From positions 1 through 34,952 of the forward strand of contig JALSOA010000076.1 in the NCBI GenBank assembly GCA_026986725.1: a stretch of 34,952 nucleotides of DNA, read 5' to 3'. The notes under the pieces were generated by a model. It saw only the letters and a list, made by a program, of their open reading frames with translations. It was not told where the DNA came from and made no database searches. The translations under genes and the position numbers were made by a program. This stretch comes from Acidobacteriota bacterium. GTDB lineage: Bacteria > Acidobacteriota > Holophagae > Thermotomaculales > Thermotomaculaceae. Below are positions 6,997-14,837 of the stretch, in pieces (position 1 is the stretch's first letter; each line of letters begins with the position of its first letter).

Positions 6997-8472
6997 ATGA
7001 AAACAGAGGCAAAGGTTGGTTTATTCTTTATAATCGCAATTATTGTAATCTGCTTTTTAATTATCAAAACAGGCCAGTTTGAATGGTTTGGGGGGAAAAA
7101 AACATACGACATAAGCGCAATTCTTGAAACTGCATCCGGTCTCGATACCCATACCGATGTTAGAATGGCAGGTGTCAAAATAGGAACGGTAAAAGACATA
7201 AGGCTTAAAGACGGGAAAGCCCTTGTTATTTTAAGCATTTACAGAGATGTTGATTTACCGGCAGGCTCAATTGTAAAGGTTACCTCAAAAGGGATTCTTG
7301 GAGATAAATACATTGAAATTATACCGGGGCACAATGCAGGTAAGGTTAAACCAAACTCCACCCTTCCAACCGAAAAAGCGGTTACAGTTGATGACATAAT
7401 GACAATAGTTTACGGGGTTGCCTCTGATTTAAAGAAAATAACCGAGAGTTTAAGCCACACTGTGGGAACAAAAAAGGGTGAACAACAGATTGGGGAAATC
7501 ATAGAAAATATACAGAAGATTACAGAGGATTTAAGAGAGATAACATCAAGGAACAAAGACAACTTTACACAGTCAATTGACAACATAAAATCATTCACAG
7601 GGGATTTAAGGGTTGAGATACCAAAACTATCAAAAAAACTGGACAATCTTTTAAGCCATCTCGACACAGTTGTTACTGAAAACAAGCAGGATTTCAGGGA
7701 AACAATAAAAAATGCAAAGGAAAGTACAAAAAAGTTAAGCAAAACACTTGACTATGTTGAAAGCATTTCCAAAAAGATCGACGAGGGCAAGGGTACAATT
7801 GGTATGCTTGTAAATGATGATAAAATGGGCAAACACCTTGACGAAACCCTTGTGTCATTCAAAAATGCAATGGATGCAGCAACAGATTATTTAAGTGCCT
7901 TCAAAAATACTGGGGTTTACCTTGGTTTTAAGAGTGAGTATATGTTTGATGTTGACGATTCAAAGAGTTATTTCACAGTGGATATTGTGCCAAATAACAA
8001 AAGATATTATCAGATCCAGATAATTGATAGTCCATACGGAAAGATAAAGGAAAACTCATTTGAGCATATAATTACCAATGATGACGGCACAATAAGAGAC
8101 CATTACACAGAAACCGTTATATCAAACAGAGATGCATTGAAATTTTCCGCAACAATAGGCCAGCAGTTTGGTGATTTTCTAATAAAGGTCGGAATGATTG
8201 AGTCAAAGGGAGGATTCGGGCTTTCATACATGCCAAAAGGGTTTGATGGGAAACTTTCGTTCAGCATAGATGCATGGGATTTCAGCAGGGAAAATGACCT
8301 TGACCCACATGTTAAGGTCTTTGCAAGGTACCGTTTTTACAGGGATTTCTTCCTTACAGCAGGTGCCGACGATGTGCTTGAAAGCGATTATTCTCAATAC
8401 TTTCTGGGAATTGGTATAAGATTCAGGGACGATTACTTTAAAACATTGCTTTCAAATGTAAGTATCAGATAA
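6997..8472 (+). CDS. mlaD: MlaD/MCE-domain lipid transport protein with an extra beta-rich C-terminal domain
   Basis: A 491-residue MCE protein, far longer than E. coli MlaD (about 180). In order: a membrane anchor (about 7-24); an MCE domain (about 37-115) with SGLDTHTDVRMAGVKIGTV; an extended helical region (about 130-300) with heptad-like Leu/Ile spacing; and a C-terminal part (about 307-481). The last part alternates short strands of hydrophobic and polar residues rich in Tyr, Phe and Gly, such as GVYLGFKSEYMF and YFLGIGIRFRD. That pattern resembles an outer-membrane beta-barrel or similar sandwich. The N-terminal half should form the periplasmic lipid channel docked on MlaE. The tail may reach or sit in the outer membrane; this is inference. 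Confidence 0.9.
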   Translation: MKTEAKVGLFFIIAIIVICFLIIKTGQFEWFGGKKTYDISAILETASGLDTHTDVRMAGVKIGTVKDIRLKDGKALVILSIYRDVDLPAGSIVKVTSKGILGDKYIEIIPGHNAGKVKPNSTLPTEKAVTVDDIMTIVYGVASDLKKITESLSHTVGTKKGEQQIGEIIENIQKITEDLREITSRNKDNFTQSIDNIKSFTGDLRVEIPKLSKKLDNLLSHLDTVVTENKQDFRETIKNAKESTKKLSKTLDYVESISKKIDEGKGTIGMLVNDDKMGKHLDETLVSFKNAMDAATDYLSAFKNTGVYLGFKSEYMFDVDDSKSYFTVDIVPNNKRYYQIQIIDSPYGKIKENSFEHIITNDDGTIRDHYTETVISNRDALKFSATIGQQFGDFLIKVGMIESKGGFGLSYMPKGFDGKLSFSIDAWDFSRENDLDPHVKVFARYRFYRDFFLTAGADDVLESDYSQYFLGIGIRFRDDYFKTLLSNVSIR

Positions 8473-8476
8473 ATAA

Positions 8477-9832
8477 ATGTCAAAAAAAACATACTTTGAA
8501 TGTGAGCATTGCGGGTACAAATCAAGGAAATGGCTTGGAAGGTGCCCGGATTGTGGTACATGGAACTCATTTGTAGAGGTCAAAGAGCAATCCAATAAAC
8601 AAAGGATAAGAGGTCTAAAGGGAACAGGCGTTAAACCCCTGCCAATCACAGAGATAAGTTCTGCTCAATATGCAAGGATTGACACCGGGAGTGAAGAATT
8701 CAACAGGGTTTTAGGGGGAGGATTTGTACCCGGGTCATTAACCCTGCTTGGAGGAGAACCAGGTATAGGAAAGTCAACTCTAATGCTTCAAATATGCAAC
8801 AACATTGCAAAAAGCGGAGAAATACTCTATTTTTCAGGGGAAGAATCTCCCTCTCAGATAAAATTGAGGGCAGAGAGAATAAAAGCGCTGAATACAAACA
8901 TCCTTCTTTCAGGGGAAGTTGTACTTGAAAACATCATTGAACTTGTGAACAATGTTAAGCCTCTGATAGTTGTAATCGATTCAATTCAAACAATGTTTTC
9001 AGAAGAATTATCATCTGCACCCGGTACTGTTTCCCAGATAAGAGAGGTGACAACAAAACTTCTGTTTGAAGCAAAAAACAGCGGGATTCCTGTTCTAATT
9101 ATCGGGCATATAACAAAAGAGGGGGCTATCGCAGGACCCAAAACCCTTGAACACATAGTTGACACGGTACTCTACTTTGAGGGGGACAGATTTCAATCAA
9201 GAAGGCTAATAAGATCAATAAAGAACAGATTTGGTTCAACAAATGAACTTGCATTATTTGAGATGACTTCTGAAGGCTTAATCCCCATTTCAAACCCTTC
9301 AGAATTCTTCATTGGTGAAAGACCAGAAGATACAACAGGCTCGTCAATAGTATCAGCAATGGAGGGAACAAGGGCAATACTTGTTGAAATTCAGGCACTT
9401 GTAAGCGAAAGCGCATTTGGCACCCCAAGAAGAATGGCAATAGGGATCGATCCAAATAGATTGCACCTTCTTCTTGCAATAATTGAAAAAAGGCTCGATT
9501 ATCTAATCTCAAGGGATGATGTTTACCTCAATGTAGCAGGGGGATTAAGCATTTCCGAACCATCAACAGACCTCGGGGTTGCAGTTGCAATTGTTTCAAG
9601 TTTTTTAAATAAACCTGTTTTAAAAGATGCTGTTTTTATAGGGGAAATAGGGTTATCAGGAGAAATAAGAAGCGTTGCTGCAATAAACAAGAGGCTTGCT
9701 GAAGCATGTTCTCTTGGATTTAAAAAGGTTTTCATTCCGGACACCAAAGAAAGCATTGAAAAAAAATTCAAAGAAAAATTGGAATTAATACATTGTCGCA
9801 ACCTAAAACAGGTTTTTGACCTTGTGTTTTAA
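8477..9832 (+). CDS. radA: DNA repair protein RadA (Sms)
   Basis: A 451-residue RecA-like DNA-dependent ATPase and branch-migration helicase for recombination intermediates. An N-terminal zinc finger uses C9, C12, C23 and C26 (CEHC...CPDC). Walker A GGEPGIGKST is at 92-101, the RadA-specific KNRFG at 249-253, and a Lon-like ring domain runs from about 275 to the end, with GGLSISEPSTDLGVA inside it. The ATG is 4 bases after the mlaD stop, so it is probably co-transcribed with the mla genes although it is functionally unrelated. Length and motifs are entirely ordinary. Confidence 0.97.
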   Translation: MSKKTYFECEHCGYKSRKWLGRCPDCGTWNSFVEVKEQSNKQRIRGLKGTGVKPLPITEISSAQYARIDTGSEEFNRVLGGGFVPGSLTLLGGEPGIGKSTLMLQICNNIAKSGEILYFSGEESPSQIKLRAERIKALNTNILLSGEVVLENIIELVNNVKPLIVVIDSIQTMFSEELSSAPGTVSQIREVTTKLLFEAKNSGIPVLIIGHITKEGAIAGPKTLEHIVDTVLYFEGDRFQSRRLIRSIKNRFGSTNELALFEMTSEGLIPISNPSEFFIGERPEDTTGSSIVSAMEGTRAILVEIQALVSESAFGTPRRMAIGIDPNRLHLLLAIIEKRLDYLISRDDVYLNVAGGLSISEPSTDLGVAVAIVSSFLNKPVLKDAVFIGEIGLSGEIRSVAAINKRLAEACSLGFKKVFIPDTKESIEKKFKEKLELIHCRNLKQVFDLVF

Positions 9833-9848
9833 AAGAATTTAGTGATTA

Positions 9849-9857
9849 TGGTAAAAT
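9849..9857 (+). promoter_or_regulatory. Candidate extended -10 promoter for queF and following genes
   Basis: TGGTAAAAT: TAAAAT at 9852-9857 (five of six matches) with TG at 9849-9850. A start about 7 bases downstream would give a leader of roughly 20 bases containing the AAAGGAGG site. It fits the ATG at 9885 and argues against the in-frame TTG at 9864. No clear -35. Confidence 0.4.
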
Positions 9858-9884
9858 AGGGATTTGGTAAAAAAAGGAGGATTT

Positions 9885-10313
9885 ATGCCACAGGCTGAAG
9901 GACTGATTTTACCATTTGAAGATAAAGGTAAAATAAAAAAGGAGTTCCTTGAAACAATCGAATTTAAAGGTAAAACCCAGTTGATAACTTATAAAACAGA
10001 TGAATTTTCTGCAGTATGCCCATTTTCAGGGCTCCCTGATATTGCCACTGTTGTTATCAAATACATACCCGACAAAAAGATAGTGGAATTAAAATCTTTA
10101 AAGTATTACTTCATCTCTTTCAGAAATGTTGGGGTTTATCAGGAAGAGGCAACATCTATAATTTTCAATGATTTAAAAGAGATACTTAAGCCAAAGTTCT
10201 TAAGCGTTTACACAAAGTACAACATAAGAGGGGGAATAGAAGCAGAATGCCATATTGAAACAGAAGACGAGAAAAAGGCACTGAAGAAATATGTTCACGA
10301 GGTTGAATTATGA
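9885..10313 (+). CDS. queF: NADPH-dependent 7-cyano-7-deazaguanine reductase
   Basis: A 142-residue single-domain (YkvM-type) QueF that reduces preQ0 to preQ1 in the synthesis of queuosine, the modified wobble base of some tRNAs. The catalytic cysteine is C45 in CPFSGLPD, with D52 following, and the QueF signature ELKSLKYY is at 68-75. Later ISFRN and HIETEDE are typical of the family. The ATG at 9885 follows a strong AAAGGAGG. The stop overlaps the next start by 4 bases. No other queuosine gene lies in the window. Confidence 0.95.
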   Translation: MPQAEGLILPFEDKGKIKKEFLETIEFKGKTQLITYKTDEFSAVCPFSGLPDIATVVIKYIPDKKIVELKSLKYYFISFRNVGVYQEEATSIIFNDLKEILKPKFLSVYTKYNIRGGIEAECHIETEDEKKALKKYVHEVEL

Positions 10314-11140
10314 GGTTTATTGGAAGCAAAGAGAATATTGAAGGGTGTTCTATAGTTTTAAGAGGTTACCCATTTGATGGTACTGCATCCTTCAAGTCAG
10401 GGCAGAGGTTTGCACCTTCGAATATAAGACTGAACTCAGAGGGAATTGAAACCTATTCACCTAACTTTAACATTGACATTGAAGAGGATATAAATTTTTA
10501 CGATGCAAAAGACCTATCCCTTCCATTTGGAAATACGACAAAATCACTTGAATTGATAGAAAAAGATGCCCTTAATTTTTTTAAAGAGGGATATATACTG
10601 TTCGGCATAGGGGGAGAGCACCTCGTTTCTTTGCCATTAATAAGGGCATGTCACTCAATCTATAAAGAACTCAATGTTGTGCACATTGACGCCCATGCAG
10701 ATTTAAGGGAAGAATACCTTGGTGAAAAGTTGTCTCATGCAACTGTTATTAGAAGAGTACTTGACTTTTTACCCCACAAAAAAATCCATCAACTATTTAT
10801 TCGTTCAGGTACAGGTGAGGAATTTAAATTTATGAGAGAAAAAGGAACTTTGAAAGCAACACCTGATGAGGTCTTAAAGGATATAGGTGAGAACACTCCT
10901 GTTTACATCACTATTGATATGGATGTGCTTGACCCCTCTGTTTTCCCTGGAACGGGAACACCTGAACCTGGTGGTATAGACTTTAACACTTTAATTGACA
11001 CCCTTTCGCTTTTTAAAAACCTGAATGTAGTTGGAATGGATTTTATGGAATTGTCACCTGATATTGATAACACTGAAATATCAAGCATAACGGCGTGCAA
11101 ACTGATTAGAGAATGTATGGGGGTGATACATGGAAAATAA
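10310..11140 (+). CDS. speB: Ureohydrolase family protein, agmatinase-like
   Basis: A 276-residue arginase-family enzyme. The manganese ligands are all visible: GGEH (H104), DAHAD (D127, H129, D131) and IDMDVLDP (D203, D205). PFDGTASFKSGQRFAPSNIR and the TGTPEPGG loop match agmatinases better than arginases. Agmatinase releases urea from agmatine to give putrescine; in some thermophiles a close relative acts on aminopropylagmatine to give spermidine. It overlaps queF by 4 bases and the next gene by 11. The company of two methylthioadenosine-type salvage genes supports a role in polyamine synthesis. Exact substrate is unknown. Confidence 0.85.
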   Translation: MRFIGSKENIEGCSIVLRGYPFDGTASFKSGQRFAPSNIRLNSEGIETYSPNFNIDIEEDINFYDAKDLSLPFGNTTKSLELIEKDALNFFKEGYILFGIGGEHLVSLPLIRACHSIYKELNVVHIDAHADLREEYLGEKLSHATVIRRVLDFLPHKKIHQLFIRSGTGEEFKFMREKGTLKATPDEVLKDIGENTPVYITIDMDVLDPSVFPGTGTPEPGGIDFNTLIDTLSLFKNLNVVGMDFMELSPDIDNTEISSITACKLIRECMGVIHGK

Positions 11141-11819
11141 GATAGCTATAATCGGTGGAAGTAACCTCTTTAACTCAGAGCTTATAAAAGATATGAAAGA
11201 AGAAAGGATTATAACACCATTTGGTACTGTTGAAGTTTATCTGGACAGTACCACAATGTTGATCCAGAGGCATGGGAGAAAAAATGTCCCCCCTCATGCC
11301 ATAAATCACAAGGCAAATATGTATGCAATTAAAACAAGGGACTTTAAAAAGATAATTGCAATAAACTCTGTTGGATCATTAAAACCTGAAATTAAACCGG
11401 GAGAGATCTGCCTCGTAAAAGATTTCATATCCTTTTACAACATCGTAACTGTTGACCCTGAAAAAAGAATTCACATCACCCCCGAACTATCCGAAAAGAT
11501 TAATAAACAGATAGAAGAGTGCCTTGGAGAAAAATTCAAGCGGGTAATATACTGGCAAACGACCGGCCCAAGATTTGAAACTCCGGCAGAAATAAGATTG
11601 ATGAAAGACTATGCAGATGTGGTTGGAATGACCATGGCAAGTGAATGCACAATTGCATGCGAACTGGGGATTGAATACTCGTCAATCTGTGCCGTTGACA
11701 ATTATGCCAATGGAATTTCCGATAAAAACATTGATTTTGACGAATTTAACAGGTATGTCCTTCAGAATCAAGAAAAAGTTGACCGCATTCTAAAGAGGAT
11801 AAAGGCATGTCAATTCTAA
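11130..11819 (+). CDS. MTAP/PNP-family nucleoside phosphorylase, possibly methylthioinosine phosphorylase
   Basis: A 229-residue protein, somewhat shorter than usual MTAPs. Phosphate- and ribose-binding elements are present: RHGR (47-50) with PPHAINHKANMYAIK, NSVGSL (79-84), GPRFET (146-151) and GMT with E172 nearby. The base-recognition loop reads AVDNYANGI. Adenine-specific MTAPs usually have a TDYD-type loop here, whereas 6-oxopurine enzymes carry an Asn followed by an AAG-like sequence. That leans towards inosine-type substrates such as methylthioinosine. The adjacent deaminase gene (overlap 13 bases) would make exactly that substrate. The alternative is an ordinary MTAP; I am sure only of the family. 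Confidence 0.75.
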   Translation: MENKIAIIGGSNLFNSELIKDMKEERIITPFGTVEVYLDSTTMLIQRHGRKNVPPHAINHKANMYAIKTRDFKKIIAINSVGSLKPEIKPGEICLVKDFISFYNIVTVDPEKRIHITPELSEKINKQIEECLGEKFKRVIYWQTTGPRFETPAEIRLMKDYADVVGMTMASECTIACELGIEYSSICAVDNYANGISDKNIDFDEFNRYVLQNQEKVDRILKRIKACQF

Positions 11820-13066
11820 TAAAAAATGTAACTCATTTTTTGAAAAACAGCAAAGTTGATATTTACATTGAAGGAAACACAATAAAAAAAATCGACAAAA
11901 ACATCAACTTAGAGGCTGAAGAAATAATTGACGGAACAGATAAAATAGCCTGCCCTGCATTTTCAAACATGCACACCCATGCTTCTATGGTTATGTTCAG
12001 AGGGTATGCAGACGATATGCCTCTAATGGAATGGCTGGAGAAAAAGATATGGCCTGTTGAATACAGATTGACTGAAGAGGATGTTTATATCGGGACAAAG
12101 TTTGCCTGCCTTGAGATGATAAAAAGCGGCACAACCCTGGTTAATGATATGTACTGGCATTTTAACGCCTGTTACAGGGCTGTTGAAGAATCCGGAATAA
12201 GAGCAATACTCAATGCAGTTATGATAGACATGTTTGACAAAAAAAGGCAAAAAGAAAACGAAAAGAGAACAATTGACATATTTGACAGGTATTTTAACAA
12301 AAATCCTTTGATAACAGTCGGGCTGGGTCCCCATGCAGTTTACACTGTTTCAGAGAATGGTTTAAGGTTCGCATCTGAATTTGCAAAAGAAAAAAACACA
12401 TTTATACACATCCATCTTTCAGAAACACTAAAAGAAGTGGAAGATTGCGTAAAAAGAACAGGTCAAAGACCTCCATTTTACCTTGACAGTCTTGGCTTAT
12501 TGTCGGGAAAAACACTGCTTGCCCACTGCGTCTGGCTTAACGCAAAGGAAATCAACCTTCTTGCAGAAAAAAAGTGCACGGCAATTCACAACCCTGTTTC
12601 AAACATGAAACTTGCAGTGGGAGGTATAATGCCTTTAAAAGAATTGAATTCAAAGGGAGTAAACATTGCCATAGGAACCGATGGGGCTGCCTCAAACAAC
12701 AATCTTGACATGTTTGAAGAGATCAAAATCGCTGCAATTTTACAGAAATGGAGGAACTCAGACCCTTCAGATCCAGACGCTTACAAAATACTGAGATTTG
12801 CAAATGCAGGTTTCAGGGTGTTGGGTTTGAAATCAGGTGAATTGGAAGAGGGAGATATTGCAGACATTGTTCTCATAAAAATGGAAGAATGCCTTATCCC
12901 AGACCACAATCCTGTTTCAAACATAGTGTATTCTGCAAACGGTAGCATGGTTGATACAACCATTTGTAATGGAAAAGTTTTGATGAAAAACAGGTATGTG
13001 GAATGGGAAGAAAAAATAAAAGAGGATTTCACAAAAATGGTTAAAAAATTGTTTTACTCCTCTTAA
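11807..13066 (+). CDS. mtaD: 5-methylthioadenosine / S-adenosylhomocysteine deaminase (MtaD-type amidohydrolase)
   Basis: A 419-residue amidohydrolase with a small N-terminal beta domain and a TIM barrel. Metal and catalytic residues visible are HTH (H56, H58) followed by the MtaD signature ADDMPLMEWL and IWP, then HIHLSE (H203, E206), LLAHCVWL (H240), a further His in AIHNP, and TDGAASNNNLD (D292). The family deaminates methylthioadenosine or S-adenosylhomocysteine to the inosine form; relatives deaminate aminofutalosine in menaquinone synthesis. The ATG lies inside the end of the phosphorylase gene. Its place beside a phosphorylase and a ureohydrolase suggests polyamine by-product salvage. 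Confidence 0.85.
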   Translation: MSILIKNVTHFLKNSKVDIYIEGNTIKKIDKNINLEAEEIIDGTDKIACPAFSNMHTHASMVMFRGYADDMPLMEWLEKKIWPVEYRLTEEDVYIGTKFACLEMIKSGTTLVNDMYWHFNACYRAVEESGIRAILNAVMIDMFDKKRQKENEKRTIDIFDRYFNKNPLITVGLGPHAVYTVSENGLRFASEFAKEKNTFIHIHLSETLKEVEDCVKRTGQRPPFYLDSLGLLSGKTLLAHCVWLNAKEINLLAEKKCTAIHNPVSNMKLAVGGIMPLKELNSKGVNIAIGTDGAASNNNLDMFEEIKIAAILQKWRNSDPSDPDAYKILRFANAGFRVLGLKSGELEEGDIADIVLIKMEECLIPDHNPVSNIVYSANGSMVDTTICNGKVLMKNRYVEWEEKIKEDFTKMVKKLFYSS

Positions 13067-13088
13067 AACTTGACTAAACAACCTATTT

Positions 13089-13117
13089 TTGAGAAGATTT
13101 TAAGGAATTTAAAAAAT
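13089..13117 (+). promoter_or_regulatory. Weak candidate promoter for the anchored TPR gene
   Basis: TTGAGA (13089-13094, five of six) and AAAAAT (13112-13117, four of six) are 17 bases apart in the 65-base gap before the GTG start at 13132. The TGGAGGG ribosome-binding site follows. A weak match only. Confidence 0.3.
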
Positions 13118-13131
13118 GTGGAGGGTATAAA

Positions 13132-13848
13132 GTGGCTCAAAAAAAGTATTCACACAAACAGATGAAAAAGTTAATGAAAGAAGATGAAGTTGCAACATTT
13201 GTTGACAGAACAATTAAATGGGGAAAAGAAAACAAAGCAAAAGTTTATGGCATAGTGATAGCGTTGTTCGTTTCCATTGCCGCATACATAGCAATAACCT
13301 CTTACACATCAAACAAAATAGAAAAATCAGAATTGGCATTTTCAAAGGCAACCGAGATCTTCTATTACAAACCCAAAAGAGGAGAAACCAGCAAATACAA
13401 AACAAAAAAAGAGCAATACGAAGCAGCTCTTAAATCATTCAAAGAGATCGATAAAGGAAACTTCACCGAATCCGTCAAATTAAGAGCAAAATACTATGTA
13501 GGGGTTTGCTATTTAAACCTTAACAACCCCGGAGAGGCTGAAAAGGTGTTTAAGGAAGTCTTTGATAAAGCCAATTATCCGCTTAAAACCCCTGTTGGTA
13601 TAGCATTAACAAATGTGATGGTAAATACTGGAGAGCTGGGAAAAGCCATAGAAATAGTTGATGAACTTTTAAAACAGGATACAATTAAAAATCCAGTAAA
13701 AGACTATGAACTATTGAAAAAAAGTAAGATACTGGTTAAACAGGGAAAGATTGACAGAGCAAAGGAAATTTTAAATCAGATAATACTTGATTTCCCTGAA
13801 TCACCTTTTGCTACCGATGCTAAAAAAGAGAAAGAAAACATCAGTTAA
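13132..13848 (+). CDS. Membrane-anchored tetratricopeptide protein, YfgM-like
   Basis: A 238-residue protein starting at GTG after a TGGAGGG site. A basic N-terminal tail is followed by one transmembrane helix (about 37-57), placing the rest outside the inner membrane. The remainder is helical with TPR-type spacing: LRAKYYVGVCYLNLNNPGEA (about 120-140), then helices near 165-190 and a last repeat with KSKILVKQGKIDRAKEIL. The layout matches YfgM-type ancillary proteins associated with SecYEG and periplasmic chaperones, though sequence alone does not settle that. It overlaps the next gene, a predicted outer-membrane protein, by 32 bases, consistent with a role in envelope protein handling. Confidence 0.65.
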   Translation: MAQKKYSHKQMKKLMKEDEVATFVDRTIKWGKENKAKVYGIVIALFVSIAAYIAITSYTSNKIEKSELAFSKATEIFYYKPKRGETSKYKTKKEQYEAALKSFKEIDKGNFTESVKLRAKYYVGVCYLNLNNPGEAEKVFKEVFDKANYPLKTPVGIALTNVMVNTGELGKAIEIVDELLKQDTIKNPVKDYELLKKSKILVKQGKIDRAKEILNQIILDFPESPFATDAKKEKENIS

Positions 13849-14800
13849 CAGGTATCTGTGCCTGATTCTTTTTTCTTTTTTTACAATTATTTTCGGCGGT
13901 GTACTGAGGGCACAATCTCTCTTTGTAAAAAACAATGCGCCATTTTACTTAAACATTCTTCAACCTGATTTTGAACAGTTTGATTTTTACAATGGAAAAG
14001 AATACAACATCACTGTGACAACCCAGTATTCCAACATCATTGCTTACTCCTTTATAGACAACCCGGAACTTGACAAAGATATTGGATTTGATATGGAAAC
14101 ATTGACAATCTTTGCGAGGGTTGAAAAAAGGTTTACAGCGTACTCAAGTTTTTTTGTTGAAATGCCTGTAATCTATCACTGGAAGGGAATATTCGACTCT
14201 TTAATTGAAAATTATCATGATTTCGTTGGCTTCAACAATGGAGGAAGAGATCTGGTCAAAGACAATCAATTTGTGTTCAGAATAGGGGAAATAAACAAAA
14301 ACACATCTATATTCGGCATTGGCGATATAACCGCAGGGTACAACATATTTAAAATAGGTGATATTACCAGCTTTAAATGCAATTTCAGCATCTTTTGTAA
14401 AATACCTGTCTCATCTGTAAAAGACGGCCTTTCGTCCGGGTCAATAGACTTTGGTTTTGGATTTAATGGCATGAACAATTTTAAAAACTGGGATCTCTTC
14501 TATGGTGCTGGATTTATCAGTTACGGCAACCCTGACAAAAAATATGTTAATTCCCTTGATTCAAGTGGCTATATGTACTTTGGGACTGGATATACATTCA
14601 AAAACAACTTTAAAACCATTGTCCAGATATACCTTCAATCTTCACCCTACTCCACAGGTTTTGACAGAATGGATGATTATATGGCTATGCTTTCAATCGG
14701 GATTCAATATAAAGAATACCAACTGAGCTTTACAGAAGATGTGTTTACCTACACAGCACCTGATATTACTGTTACATTTACCAGAAAATACAGATTCTAA
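13817..14800 (+). CDS. Predicted outer-membrane beta-barrel protein, DUF3187-like
   Basis: A 327-residue protein with a signal peptide (basic MLKKRKK, hydrophobic stretch to about residue 32, likely cleavage near LRAQS). The mature part is made of alternating strands with aromatic ends and finishes FTRKYRF, the terminal Phe typical of outer-membrane barrels. The segment with NYHDFVGFNNGGRD resembles DUF3187 proteins as I recall that family; this is a tentative match. I took the ATG at 13817 because it puts the basic residues directly before the hydrophobic core. An ATG at 13787 is possible. There is no clear ribosome-binding site, so translation may depend on the overlapping upstream gene. 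Confidence 0.65.
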   Translation: MLKKRKKTSVNRYLCLILFSFFTIIFGGVLRAQSLFVKNNAPFYLNILQPDFEQFDFYNGKEYNITVTTQYSNIIAYSFIDNPELDKDIGFDMETLTIFARVEKRFTAYSSFFVEMPVIYHWKGIFDSLIENYHDFVGFNNGGRDLVKDNQFVFRIGEINKNTSIFGIGDITAGYNIFKIGDITSFKCNFSIFCKIPVSSVKDGLSSGSIDFGFGFNGMNNFKNWDLFYGAGFISYGNPDKKYVNSLDSSGYMYFGTGYTFKNNFKTIVQIYLQSSPYSTGFDRMDDYMAMLSIGIQYKEYQLSFTEDVFTYTAPDITVTFTRKYRF

Positions 14801-14811
14801 AATGTTAACTG

Positions 14812-14837
14812 AAAAACTTTCAGGACAATTCCTGAAA
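14812..14837 (-). terminator. Probable intrinsic terminator of lpxC
   Basis: A perfect 8-bp stem, TTTCAGGA/TCCTGAAA (14818-14825 and 14830-14837), with a 4-base loop. It overlaps the lpxC stop codon and on the minus strand is followed by five Ts (14812-14816). It lies between the convergent ends of lpxC and the DUF3187-like gene. The stem is only moderately GC-rich. Confidence 0.5.

Noticed and set aside
13787-13816. Upstream ATG giving a longer N-terminus for the DUF3187-like protein.
   Set aside because: It puts ten extra uncharged residues before the basic segment of the signal peptide, which starts naturally at the ATG at 13817. It is not excluded.
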